A stretch of DNA of 64,000 nucleotides, from positions 17,444 through 81,443 of the forward strand of contig JAIXLE010000222.1 in NCBI GenBank assembly GCA_026931725.1, written 5' to 3'. The DNA comes from Bacteroidales bacterium. Its GTDB lineage: Bacteria; Planctomycetota; Planctomycetia; Gemmatales; Gemmataceae. Both the position numbers and the translations under genes were made by a program. This document shows positions 35,583 to 44,664 of the stretch, piece after piece; position 1 is the first letter of the stretch; each line of letters opens with the position of its first letter. A model generated the notes under the pieces. The model ran no database searches, had not been told where the DNA came from, and worked only from the letters and a program-made list of their open reading frames with translations.

Positions 35583-38258
35583 ATGTCTATTCGTCAACTT
35601 GTCCTCGCCGTGGCTCTCCTGGTTCCGTCTATGGGATCTGCCCAAGTGGTATATCCCCAAAAGTCGGATCAATCCGATGTCTGGATTCATTATCGGATTC
35701 GGGCCGATCAGGCCGAGCGAATTCGGCAATATCGGGCCATGACGGCGTACTTTCAATCCTTAAAGTTTGCCCCCGCCGAACGGGAAGACGCGGACCTGGA
35801 CATTTTTGACCCCACCGCGGAATACACGCACGGCAGCATTCCCACCGCGAATGCCGCGAAACTGCTTGGTGATCCACGGGTCATCACGATTGTGACCGCG
35901 CCGACCGGCTGGGCTCAACCGGCGGCGGATCAGAAAATCCCTGTACAAATGCGACTTGCCGGGCCACTCGCCCCGCGCGAACAGCGGATGCTCCACGAAC
36001 AAGTGGCACGGCACCTGGGTCTACTCGGGTTCACAGAAGGGATTTCTTACGATCATCTCGGCTATACCCTGATGCGCGGCACGTTGCCCGCTGGGAATCT
36101 CTTCAAACTGCTGCGGGACTTGCGTGGCCAGCCGAGCGGTTGGTTCCTGACCGAGGTGCCGCCGCGTTACCTGCCGGCCCCGTTGCGGAACATCGTGCCG
36201 ATTAAACTTGTAGAAGTTCTCCCCGAACCGATGGAAGCCGTTCCTGCGTTCCAACCACCCGCGAAACCGACCGGGAAGCTGACCGAAGACCTTCAAGCCG
36301 TTGTCTCCGATCCCGCCCGACAAACGGAACCCCTCCGAGTGGAAGCCGTTCTAGAAACGGTGCCGGTCGGCGCGGCGCGGGATGTCCGATTCGTGCTGCA
36401 AAATCAGGTCAGCGGCGCAACGCTGGAAGGGATCATCGGGACCGTCGCAACGATCCGTCTGCAAAAGGTGGCCGATGTCTCTCTGTTGGCGGTGCTGCCG
36501 AACATTCGCACATTACGTCTACCGCGTGCGGGGCATGATACGCTAACATCGCAAACAGCAAACGCTCTTGATCCGGTACAGTTGAACAATCTGATGGCTT
36601 CTAGCAAGGTGTCCGAACTGCACCGCCTGGGCTATCGTGGGGAAGGCCTGCATATCGTGGTCATCGGCACCGGGTTTCCAGGGGTCGATGACCAGATTGG
36701 ACGGGAACTTCCCCACACAACCCAAGTCATCGACTTGACGGCGGAATTGCAACCGAGCCTCAAACCACTGCCAGCTGCTGCTGCCACGGCACCAGGAAAG
36801 CTCGTGGCGCAAACAGCCCATCTCGTTGCGCCAGCGGCTCGGCTCACTCTGGTGCGGGTGGATCCGAACGCCTTCCACCAATTGCTCACCGTAGCCCGTG
36901 CCGTGGTCGGTCGACAAGAATACTCGGTGGCCATGCTCACCCGTTCGGTCGAACTGGTCCGGCGGGGTGAAGAATTGCAGTTTCTCCGTCGGAAAGTCGT
37001 TGAAGAATACCGCGATGCCTTTTCCAACCTGAGCGACGATCCGCAACCGACCGCCCGCCGAGAAACCGCCGCCAAGGCCATGCAGCAACTGCAAGACGAT
37101 GAACGCGATGTTCGGGACCGTTTCGCACGATTGACCGCATTGAAGAACGCCATCGACGGACTCGCTGGCGCGCAAGTGGTCATCAATACGCTGGTCTGGG
37201 AGAGCGGGTATCCGCTGGATGGTCTGAGTGCCGTGAGCGAATATCTGACCGCACGATTTGCCGGGCAGCCACCCCATGTGTCGATTGGTCAACCGAAACG
37301 TCCTGACATTCCGGTTTGGGTGCAGGCGGGCAGCAATGCGGTGGGTCGAGTCTGGGCCGGGCCATTCCGGGACCACGACGGCAACGGCATCATGGAGTTC
37401 ACCGATGCGAAAGCAGCACTCCCCCAGAAACGCTGGACACCCGAACTCAACTTCCTCCGTTACGTCCCCCAGGACGGTATGCCGGGGTTGGTCATCCCCG
37501 CCGAGACACAAATCCGGTTCACCGTGCAGTGGCGGGAACCCCACCCGACCGACCAACTGTTACCCGCGGAACCCGTGTTCCCCCTGACGTTACGGCTACT
37601 GCGACAACTCGACCCGGAAGGCAAGACGCGAGCCAGCGATGAGATGGTGGAAGTGGCCCGTTCATCCGTGCCGCCGACACGGCTGATGCGAACATCGGGC
37701 AGCGGTGTGTACGAGGTATCGTTGGATGTCACAATCCCGGCGGATGGGGTCTACGCGCTGCGAGTCGATGGGAAACCCGCCGCCAACCCGGCCATCCCCG
37801 CACTGGAAACCGGCTGGGAACTGTATCCGCGTATCGTCATCGACCCGGTGAACGCGGCGGCGGAGTCGGGACTAGTCCTCTTCGATTCGTTCGCTCCGCG
37901 TGCCGCGGGGGTGGGCATCCCCGGCGATTCCCCGGCGGCGTTGACGGTGGGTGTTGGCAAACCGGCCGCCTACCAGGAACCGTTGTCTCTCTCGACTGGC
38001 GGCCCTGGCCTGGCACTCTCGACGAAGCCGGATCTGCTTTCCGCCGGAACGATCCTTATTGACGCAACGGGTGGCACGGGGCCGGGCATGGCGACAGGGT
38101 TTGCCGGTGGAACCGCGGCCCTGTTGGGGTCCGCTGGGGTTCGGGGCTCAGAATTGGTCCGGGCGGTGAACCTGCGACCAGGCGGCCCGTTGGTGTTGCC
38201 GAGTTACTGGTTGTCGCATTTGCGCCCACGCACCGCGAAAGTCGGCTCCGAACGATAA
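35583..38258 (+). CDS. Large exported subtilase-like protein lacking the catalytic triad
   Basis: An 891-residue protein with a signal peptide (1-20). Residues 340-850 follow the subtilisin (S8) order: GYRGEGLHIVVIGTGFPGVDDQIG (350-373) for the Asp motif, GKLVAQTAHLVAPAARLTLVRV (405-426) for the His motif, VWVQAGSNAVG (578-588) for the oxyanion Asn region, and TKPDLLSAG... GTGPGMATGFAGGTAALL (831-848) for the Ser motif. In each the catalytic residue is replaced: Gly362 for Asp, Leu407 for His and Gly835 for Ser. An EF-hand-like loop DHDGNGIMEFTD sits at 597-608. The N-terminal 330 residues are unassigned. Probably a non-enzymatic binding protein; function unknown. Confidence 0.75.
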   Translation: MSIRQLVLAVALLVPSMGSAQVVYPQKSDQSDVWIHYRIRADQAERIRQYRAMTAYFQSLKFAPAEREDADLDIFDPTAEYTHGSIPTANAAKLLGDPRVITIVTAPTGWAQPAADQKIPVQMRLAGPLAPREQRMLHEQVARHLGLLGFTEGISYDHLGYTLMRGTLPAGNLFKLLRDLRGQPSGWFLTEVPPRYLPAPLRNIVPIKLVEVLPEPMEAVPAFQPPAKPTGKLTEDLQAVVSDPARQTEPLRVEAVLETVPVGAARDVRFVLQNQVSGATLEGIIGTVATIRLQKVADVSLLAVLPNIRTLRLPRAGHDTLTSQTANALDPVQLNNLMASSKVSELHRLGYRGEGLHIVVIGTGFPGVDDQIGRELPHTTQVIDLTAELQPSLKPLPAAAATAPGKLVAQTAHLVAPAARLTLVRVDPNAFHQLLTVARAVVGRQEYSVAMLTRSVELVRRGEELQFLRRKVVEEYRDAFSNLSDDPQPTARRETAAKAMQQLQDDERDVRDRFARLTALKNAIDGLAGAQVVINTLVWESGYPLDGLSAVSEYLTARFAGQPPHVSIGQPKRPDIPVWVQAGSNAVGRVWAGPFRDHDGNGIMEFTDAKAALPQKRWTPELNFLRYVPQDGMPGLVIPAETQIRFTVQWREPHPTDQLLPAEPVFPLTLRLLRQLDPEGKTRASDEMVEVARSSVPPTRLMRTSGSGVYEVSLDVTIPADGVYALRVDGKPAANPAIPALETGWELYPRIVIDPVNAAAESGLVLFDSFAPRAAGVGIPGDSPAALTVGVGKPAAYQEPLSLSTGGPGLALSTKPDLLSAGTILIDATGGTGPGMATGFAGGTAALLGSAGVRGSELVRAVNLRPGGPLVLPSYWLSHLRPRTAKVGSER

Positions 38259-38454
38259 TGGCATCATCCTGTTGACCAGGATGAATCTTTGTTCCCGATC
38301 CCGATCCGTTGGGCGTACTCTTCCCGCAAGATACGCCCAACATCTTCCCAACAAAATCCTCCCCATCGCACCCGCATTTTTTGCTGACGCAGGCATGGCC
38401 CGACACATCGAAATTTACCGACCGGAACCACACGCTCAGGGGGACCACCAAGCC

Positions 38455-38537
38455 CTGATACACAAACCCGATGTGGGTGTCTCAAGATCTCCGTTTATCG
38501 GACAACCGGGGACTGTCGTCCCCGGTTGTGTTCCTCT
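38455..38537 (+). repeat. Dispersed palindromic repeat, copy A
   Basis: This 83-bp element lies in the 289-bp gap between convergent genes. The left flank (38455-38503) is nearly identical to that of copy C (one mismatch). The centre is a 10-bp perfect stem AACCGGGGAC/GTCCCCGGTT (38504-38513 with 38518-38527) with loop TGTC, then GTGTTCCTCT. The rest of the gap (38259-38454) holds nothing I can name. Confidence 0.8.
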
Positions 38538-38547
38538 ATTGTGAAAA

Positions 38548-39636
38548 TTAGCCCGCAACCGGGGAGAACTTCCGTGGACGGCCAAACGGAACCCACTCGA
38601 TCACGAACAGCTCGCCTCGGGAAGACAGCGTCAAAGCGTGCGGCAAGGCAAACAGTTCCGGTCGGGTTTGATTCTCTTTGATACCGTTACCATCTCCGAG
38701 ATGCGTGACAATTTTGTCGTCCGCATCCAGGATTGTGACGCGGGACTTCAATTCTGGAACGTACATCAAACCGCCGTGCTGGTAGAAACAGCAGGGGGCC
38801 AGCACGCCGGAGATGGTCCGTTTGTATTCCAGCTCTGGGGAAAAGACCTCAATCCGGTCGTTCGCTCGGTCGGCAATGTAGACCTCCGGCTCTTGGCGGA
38901 GTGTACTGACCCAGATGCCATGACAAGTGTTGAACTGCCCGTGTTCCTTCCCCCGGCCACCGATGGTTTTGAGGTGTTTGAAGTTCTTGTCCAGTCGATG
39001 CACTTTCTGGCTGCCGTAACCATCGACAATGTAAATGTCTCCGTTCGGGGCCACGGCAACATCTGTGGGATTCGTCATCGGGAGTTGTTGAACATGTGTG
39101 CCTTCTGGGACATTATTCCCAATCGTGTGCAGCACTTTCCCGCGTAAATCGGTCTTGTAGACCCGCGCACCGATCTTTGGGCCATCTTTGGGACCGGCCA
39201 CATTTTCCGTCCAGTAAAGAAACTCGCCGCCTGGTTCTTTGCTCCAGTAGAGGCCGTGTGCCGTGGATTTCACCTGATCCGGTGAATAGCCGACACCTGT
39301 GGCAAATTCTTGCGTCCAGGTTTCGAGGAGTTTCCCTTGCGTATCGAAGATGGCCACGCAAGGGCTGCTGGAACGCGAGGTCACGAAGACACGGTCTTGG
39401 CTATCGACCACGATGGCACATCCGAGGCCATAACTCATACCCGCGGGGAGTTTCCCCCAGTTCGGGTCCAACCGGAACGCGGCTTTTCCGGTGCCGAGTG
39501 TCACGGGCTTGCCATCAACGGCAGCGGCGGATGCGGCCTGATGGGTAACACCCGTCAAGCCCAGCGCCACGCCAGCCGAGGCGGCCAAAAAGTCACGGCG
39601 AGTCCGACGCACGGGGAAGAGATACTCATGGTTCAT
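38548..39636 (-). CDS. Exported NHL-repeat six-bladed propeller protein
   Basis: A 362-residue protein with a twin-arginine signal (RRTRRDFLAASAG). The mature part is an NHL-like/6-bladed beta-propeller: repeated segments of the form GLGCAIVVDSQDRVFVTSRSS, VAVAPNGDIYIVDGYG and CHGIWV with periodic acidic and hydrophobic residues. Such proteins occur in planctomycetes with a function in sensing or binding; some are annotated as peptidylglycine monooxygenase-like. No catalytic motif is evident. I chose the ATG at 39636, since the longer frame has no signal. It is divergent from the BBP7 gene. Confidence 0.82.
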   Translation of the reverse strand: MNHEYLFPVRRTRRDFLAASAGVALGLTGVTHQAASAAAVDGKPVTLGTGKAAFRLDPNWGKLPAGMSYGLGCAIVVDSQDRVFVTSRSSSPCVAIFDTQGKLLETWTQEFATGVGYSPDQVKSTAHGLYWSKEPGGEFLYWTENVAGPKDGPKIGARVYKTDLRGKVLHTIGNNVPEGTHVQQLPMTNPTDVAVAPNGDIYIVDGYGSQKVHRLDKNFKHLKTIGGRGKEHGQFNTCHGIWVSTLRQEPEVYIADRANDRIEVFSPELEYKRTISGVLAPCCFYQHGGLMYVPELKSRVTILDADDKIVTHLGDGNGIKENQTRPELFALPHALTLSSRGELFVIEWVPFGRPRKFSPVAG

Positions 39637-39778
39637 GGCGTGATCCGAGAAGGGGCACGAGGAGAGAGCTGATCGCCACAATACCCACTGGAACCACGTG
39701 TGGAAAGTCGTCACTCAGAATTTCCTGAATCGGGAATCCGCCCGCGTCCTGTGTTCTCTCGCTTCACCCATCCCTCAG

Positions 39779-39895
39779 AAACAAAACCGATGCGAGTATC
39801 TCAAGATTTGCGCTTGTCGGACAACCGGGGACGACAGTCCCCGGTTCGGTGTGCCCTACTGAACCGGGGACGACAGTCCCCGGTTGTGTTCCTCT
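39779..39895 (+). repeat. Dispersed palindromic repeat, copy B (two hairpins)
   Basis: This copy lies in the 394-bp gap 39637-40030. Its left flank resembles A and C with several mismatches. It contains two identical 24-bp palindromes (39823-39846 and 39862-39885, AACCGGGGAC-GACA-GTCCCCGGTT) separated by a 15-bp spacer, then GTGTTCCTCT. The loop GACA is the reverse complement of TGTC in copies A and C. The rest of the gap has no gene. Confidence 0.8.
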
Positions 39896-40030
39896 CCGAT
39901 TGTGCCGCTTATTCTGATCGAAATGATTTGAGAAACCTTGCGGATTGCGCGGGCAAATTGCCGATTACAGTTCTGAACCGAAATGGAACGGCCAGAAGTC
40001 TTTCGCCTGCGCGGTCTGGGGAGGTTGGCA

Positions 40031-41758
40031 ATGAACAGTGCGCGGGCTGGTATTGTGCTGGGACTCATCACGCTGGTGGGACTCGCCCAGGCGGATGATG
40101 TCTCCTGGAAGCCAGCTGCACAAACCACACAAGCCGCACAAACCACGCAAGCCGCACAGGCTGCGTTCCCGGCCCCGGTCAAGGCTGCGACTCCACCGAC
40201 TTCCTCGCAAGGGTTGGTCTTCACTCCGGTGGCCCATCCCACGCCAATGCCATCGAATGCGCCATCATTTGGGGCCGCCCGTCCGGCTGAGCCAGGGTTG
40301 ACATGGGTTCCGGCACGCACACCGACCGTGCCCGTTCAGATGCCGTTACCCGCACCGCGACCGCTCATTCCCGATGCGTTCCCGGAACCCGCGCTCCCCA
40401 AGCCGATGCCGCCGCTCCATCCGCAGCTCACACCGCCAGAGCCAGTGCCCGCGCCCGCGGCGGGTTGGTCCAATGAAGTTTGGGGCACACGCACGGCCAC
40501 GGATGTGATTGCCGAGACAGTTCCAGAAGGGGTCATCCTCGAAGCCCCGGCGAATATCCGATCCAAACCTGTCCGTTATCACGGTGTCAGTTCCCCGAAC
40601 GTGACGCTCAACCGCGATCATCACTTTTTGGACATCTTCGGCCTGCCACTCTTGGGGGATGATGGGAACTCCATCATCCTCGGCGAAGGCGCGCCGGTGA
40701 CGAATTCCTACGTTCAGGTGGAGTATCTGCTCTGGTGGCTCCAGACCGGCACGATTCCGGTGCTGGCCTCAACTTCCAACAATGGCGGGTTCGGCTTCCT
40801 GAACAATCCGGGTTCCACCGCGATTCTGGGACCAGGACGGTTCGGAACATCGCTCATGGATGGGATGCGGATTCGTGCGGGCACTTGGTTCCACGGCGGT
40901 GGCACTGGGCTCGATGCCAGTTTCTTCTTCCTGGGAAGACGAAACGCGGGCTTCGCGGTGGGTTCCGATACCACGCCGATCATCACTCGACCATTCTTCG
41001 CGCCGAATCCGGGAGTCAACAGCGAGTTCGGCGAACAGGTCGCCTATCCCGGCCAGTCGACCGGCTCCCTGGCGGTGGAGAGCAGTACCGCACTCTGGGG
41101 GGCAGACATCAACTTGTTGAACTGCGTTTGCCGCACCTGCGATTCACGTTCCAACTGGTTCCTCGGTTTCCGGCACCTCAACATGCAAGAAGGGTTGCGG
41201 ATCACGGAAACGCTGACCGCCGGGCCGATGGCTTCCCAACCACTCGGAACATCCATCGTCGTTCAGGACTCGTTCCAAACACGGAACCGCTTCTACGGTG
41301 CCCAACTGGGTTGGGCCGTGGGCCGCACCCGTGGCCGGTTCGACATTGATGGCCGTGTCTCCGTGGCGCTCGGTTCGACGCACCAGGAACTGGAAATCGC
41401 CGGGTTCCAAGGCGTGACCCCGCCAGGCGGTCAGACGGCTACCTACACGGGCGGATTGCTCGCCACCGGCCCGAACCTGGGCACGTTTAGCCGGAATCGG
41501 TTCGCGGTGGTTCCCGAGTTCACATTGAATCTCGGTTATCTGTTCTCGCCGAACTTCCGCACCTACATCGGTTACAACCTGATTTACTGGTCGGATGTCA
41601 TCCGCCCCGGCGAGCAGATCGACCGCACGGTTGATCTGACCTACGTCCCGAACGGCCCCGCGGTTCCGTTCTCGGGGCAAGTGCGGCCACAACCACTCTT
41701 CCGGTCCTCGGATATGTGGATTCAAGGGATTCAGTTCGGAGCCGAGTTCCGCTGGTGA
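40031..41758 (+). CDS. BBP7-type outer-membrane beta-barrel protein
   Basis: A 575-residue protein with a signal peptide (MNSARAGIVLGLITLVGLAQA). A Pro/Ala/Thr-rich spacer follows (about 25-140; it includes AQTTQA repeats), then a beta-rich domain with YVQVEYLLWWLQTG near residue 225. Later blocks GAELGWAVGR-like, EFTLNLGYLF and a terminal aromatic strand (IQGIQFGAEFRW) are typical of the BBP7 family of Planctomycetes. Ending in an aromatic residue fits an outer-membrane barrel. I chose the ATG at 40031; GGGGAGG lies upstream. It is followed in the same direction by the WxxGxW-repeat gene. Confidence 0.88.
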   Translation: MNSARAGIVLGLITLVGLAQADDVSWKPAAQTTQAAQTTQAAQAAFPAPVKAATPPTSSQGLVFTPVAHPTPMPSNAPSFGAARPAEPGLTWVPARTPTVPVQMPLPAPRPLIPDAFPEPALPKPMPPLHPQLTPPEPVPAPAAGWSNEVWGTRTATDVIAETVPEGVILEAPANIRSKPVRYHGVSSPNVTLNRDHHFLDIFGLPLLGDDGNSIILGEGAPVTNSYVQVEYLLWWLQTGTIPVLASTSNNGGFGFLNNPGSTAILGPGRFGTSLMDGMRIRAGTWFHGGGTGLDASFFFLGRRNAGFAVGSDTTPIITRPFFAPNPGVNSEFGEQVAYPGQSTGSLAVESSTALWGADINLLNCVCRTCDSRSNWFLGFRHLNMQEGLRITETLTAGPMASQPLGTSIVVQDSFQTRNRFYGAQLGWAVGRTRGRFDIDGRVSVALGSTHQELEIAGFQGVTPPGGQTATYTGGLLATGPNLGTFSRNRFAVVPEFTLNLGYLFSPNFRTYIGYNLIYWSDVIRPGEQIDRTVDLTYVPNGPAVPFSGQVRPQPLFRSSDMWIQGIQFGAEFRW

Positions 41759-41973
41759 GAACCGCCATTGTGGAATGGGCCGAAGTTCGTTATGCCCAGC
41801 TCCCAGCGCCCAGAACGGATCGTGAGAAAACAGCGGATCGCCCGCGCAAGCCCAGCACGGAAAGGGGGAGGCGGGTCGATTCTGTCCGCGAACTTACCCG
41901 CGAATCAGTCCGCGAAGCCGTTGAGGATCAACGGGCCGCGTATTGCCTGCGTATTCTGCTGAGGTCCGCGACC

Positions 41974-43674
41974 ATGTGCCGATTCACTGCCCGAATGGGT
42001 TCCTTCCCCATCGCCGCCATCACGTTCCTGGCCGGGCTGGCGATGGCCGCGTGGGCGATGACCGGGAACGCCCACGCGGCCCCGACTCCGGGAACCGGCA
42101 TCGAGATTCTCACGCGCGGCCCCGTTCACGAAGCCTTTGCCCGCTCCCCCGAACCGATCACGCAGGGCGGAAACGTGGTAAAACCGTTGCCACCGGACCC
42201 GATTCCAGAACTTCCACCCGATCAGAAGCCAAACCGGAAGAACGTGCAGTGGATTCCCGGTTACTGGCACTGGGACGAGGAACAGAGTACGTTCCTGTGG
42301 GTCAGCGGCATCTGGCGAGTCCCGCCGCCGGGGCACGTCTGGATTCCGGGAAGTTGGCACACCGTTCACGGCGGCCATCAGTGGGTGGCGGGTTTCTGGC
42401 AATCCACCGCGACTCCGACCGCGTCACAATCCGCACCGACTTCCTCAGCCGAGATGCGGTATCTGCCGCCACCACCGTCGAACGAACCCCAGGAAGCCGC
42501 GGCAAAAATTGCGACACCATCAGATTCCCCATCATCCGATGCGACGTTCTGCGTTCCGGGGCACTGGGTCTGGCGGGAACGCTACGTCTGGCAACCGGGA
42601 TTCTGGACCGATCACCGCCCCGGTTGGGTCTGGGTGCCCGCTCAATATTCCTGGACCCCGGCTGGCTACCTTTTCGTCAACGGATATTGGGACTATCCCC
42701 TGGCCGAACGCGGAATGCTTTTCGCCCCGGTGCGCTTGGCTCCCGCAGTCGCGGCCCGGACGGATTTTGTTTTCACCCCCAGTCACACCGTTTCCCAGAA
42801 TGGCTTGATCGCGGCGTTGTTCATCCGTCGAGGTTGTGGGAACTACTTCTTTGGCGACTACTTTGATACCCACTACACAGCCGCCGGGTATCGAGACTTT
42901 GGAGGAACGAACAGCGACTCCGGGTTTGCCACGGTGAACCGAAGTCTCCGCATCGCCCGTGTCGATCCGCTCTGGTTTGCCGTGCGGTTTCAGCATCGCG
43001 CGGATGCGACATGGTCCCAGGATTTGATGGAATTGTATCAGGCCCGTTTACGCGGTGAGCTTCCTCGACCACCACGGTCATTCGCGCAGCAGACGCGATC
43101 ATCGGGCGAATCTGAGAAAATCCACACTCACGGAACCCGTACTCCCCGCACGAATCGGTTGCTTGCGGAAGCCCGCGTGATGGTGCAAGCCCTCGCACAA
43201 GATGAACCATCAACCGATCGGCAAACCGTTCCACAAGCCGAGCGGCTCCGCGAACAGCAACTCGCCCGTGAGATGCGCACTCTGGCACTCCAGCGTCAGC
43301 GGATGGAAACGCAGCTCGTGGATCGGGGGCAAGCCGTGACATCTCCCGGATCAGCGCCCCGGTTGGCGCAATGCCTGATTTCACCTGCTGTGATGGCGCG
43401 TGTGCCAGATTCTCGCAGTGTGCCGCCCTTGCCTACGCAATCGACACGGAACGAACTCCACAGCACCGCCAGCACCCCGGCACCGGAAACCCTGCCCGCG
43501 ATCACCCTCGCAGCTTCACCGAATGCGCAAGTCGCCGTGATCACCGCACATGGGTTTGCCAAACCCGCTCCGGTGGATACCCCGGCGACTCCCAAGGCCG
43601 CTCCGCAACTCCCGCAACCCCGCACGATTCCGATTCCGCCGCCGTTGTCGCTTCAGGTGCCGAATCGGAAGTAA
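41974..43674 (+). CDS. Exported WxxGxW (YXWGXW)-repeat protein
   Basis: A 566-residue exported protein with a signal segment (FPIAAITFLAGLAMAAWAM). From about residue 85 it carries repeated aromatic motifs: WIPGYWHW, WVSGIW, WIPGSW, WVAGFW, CVPGHWVW, WQPGFW and FVNGYWDY, the repeat pattern of PF12779-like proteins found in the envelope of many Proteobacteria and Planctomycetes. The C-terminal half is rich in Gln, Arg and Pro, without repeats. I chose the ATG at 41974, preceded by GAGGT; an open frame runs back to 41716 inside the BBP7 gene. Located 215 bp after the BBP7 gene, it may form part of the same envelope set. The role is unknown. Confidence 0.82.
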   Translation: MCRFTARMGSFPIAAITFLAGLAMAAWAMTGNAHAAPTPGTGIEILTRGPVHEAFARSPEPITQGGNVVKPLPPDPIPELPPDQKPNRKNVQWIPGYWHWDEEQSTFLWVSGIWRVPPPGHVWIPGSWHTVHGGHQWVAGFWQSTATPTASQSAPTSSAEMRYLPPPPSNEPQEAAAKIATPSDSPSSDATFCVPGHWVWRERYVWQPGFWTDHRPGWVWVPAQYSWTPAGYLFVNGYWDYPLAERGMLFAPVRLAPAVAARTDFVFTPSHTVSQNGLIAALFIRRGCGNYFFGDYFDTHYTAAGYRDFGGTNSDSGFATVNRSLRIARVDPLWFAVRFQHRADATWSQDLMELYQARLRGELPRPPRSFAQQTRSSGESEKIHTHGTRTPRTNRLLAEARVMVQALAQDEPSTDRQTVPQAERLREQQLAREMRTLALQRQRMETQLVDRGQAVTSPGSAPRLAQCLISPAVMARVPDSRSVPPLPTQSTRNELHSTASTPAPETLPAITLAASPNAQVAVITAHGFAKPAPVDTPATPKAAPQLPQPRTIPIPPPLSLQVPNRK

Positions 43675-43680
43675 GACAAC

Positions 43681-44559
43681 TCAGTCCGCGACACGCCGAG
43701 TGATGCCCGCGTAGGCATCAATACGGCGGTCGCGGAAGAACGGCCAGTTTCGGCGGGTGTCTTCCATGAGTCGGCGACTGCACGGAACGATGAGGGTTTC
43801 CTCTCGATCCGGGCTAGCTTTGGCAAGAATGCGACCAAACGGGTCCGCCACGAACGAACCGCCCCAAAATTCTAATCCATCTCCGACAATCACTTCATGC
43901 CCAACCCGGTTCACGGCCGCGACGTAGGTGCCATTCGCAATGGCGTGACCTCGCATTGACGTTTCCCAGGCCGATTGTTGGGCCTCACCGTATTCGGCTT
44001 TCTCCCGTGGGTGCCAGCCGATCGCCGTTGGGTAAAAGATTACCTCTGCCCCTTGCAAGGCCGTCAGGCGAGCCGCTTCGGGATACCACTGATCCCAGCA
44101 GATGAGCGTACCAACTCGGGCCGCCTCGGTGGGAAAGACCCGGAAGCCCAGATCACCCGGCGTGAAGTAAAACTTCTCCAGAAACAGCGGATCATCAGGA
44201 ATGTGCATCTTGCGGTAAAGCCCGAGCGATTCGCCCGTCCGATCGAATACCACAGCGGTATTGTGATAGACACCCGGCATTCGTCGCTCAAACAGAGAGC
44301 CAACAATCACCACCCCTGCTTTTCGCGCCACGGCGGCCAATCGCTCGGAGGATGGCCCCGGTATCGGTTCCGCGAGGTCGAAGAGCCGAATATCTTCCTG
44401 CTGGCAGAAATACGGCCCGGTGAACAGTTCGGGTAGGCAGACGATTTCCGCCCCTTGTTTCGCCGCGTCGAGGATGGCCGCTTCAGCATGGGCCAAGTTA
44501 TCCGCAACGGACCGATTGCACTGCATTTGCACAAGTGCGAGGGTGAACGTATCCGGCAT
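43681..44559 (-). CDS. Carbon-nitrogen hydrolase, N-carbamoylputrescine amidase-like
   Basis: A 292-residue nitrilase-superfamily enzyme. The Glu-Lys-Cys triad is visible: Glu44 in CLPELFTG, Lys117 in YRKMHIPDDP and Cys154 in LICWDQWYPE. The strings RKMHIPDDP, YFTPGD and LICWDQWYPEAAR match the N-carbamoylputrescine amidase (AguB) group, which makes putrescine from N-carbamoylputrescine in polyamine synthesis. No agmatine deiminase gene is nearby, so the pathway is inferred from homology. The ATG at 44559 is the family start. It lies downstream of a terminator at 44611-44643 and converges on the WxxGxW gene with a 6-bp gap. Confidence 0.93.
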   Translation of the reverse strand: MPDTFTLALVQMQCNRSVADNLAHAEAAILDAAKQGAEIVCLPELFTGPYFCQQEDIRLFDLAEPIPGPSSERLAAVARKAGVVIVGSLFERRMPGVYHNTAVVFDRTGESLGLYRKMHIPDDPLFLEKFYFTPGDLGFRVFPTEAARVGTLICWDQWYPEAARLTALQGAEVIFYPTAIGWHPREKAEYGEAQQSAWETSMRGHAIANGTYVAAVNRVGHEVIVGDGLEFWGGSFVADPFGRILAKASPDREETLIVPCSRRLMEDTRRNWPFFRDRRIDAYAGITRRVAD

Positions 44560-44610
44560 CAGATCGGGTTCCCAAAAAGATAGAAGCCAACGGCACACGC
44601 CCTAGAAAAA

Positions 44611-44643
44611 GTATAACGGAGGCGGCGACCACCTCCGTTATAC
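44611..44643 (-). terminator. Intrinsic terminator of the 44665-45426 gene
   Basis: A perfect 12-bp stem (44611-44622 GTATAACGGAGG with 44632-44643 CCTCCGTTATAC) has a 9-nt loop. On the minus strand it is followed by TTTTT, a classical intrinsic terminator 22 bp after the epimerase stop. Confidence 0.9.
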
Positions 44644-44664
44644 CACAAGCGATTCGGGATGATT

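Noticed and set aside
36543..37556. 337-residue minus-strand frame
   Set aside because: It lies within the subtilase-like gene on the other strand and has no motif.
39781..39900. Short reading frames with the string NRGRQSPV
   Set aside because: They arise from translation of the palindromic repeat in several frames and do not represent a protein.
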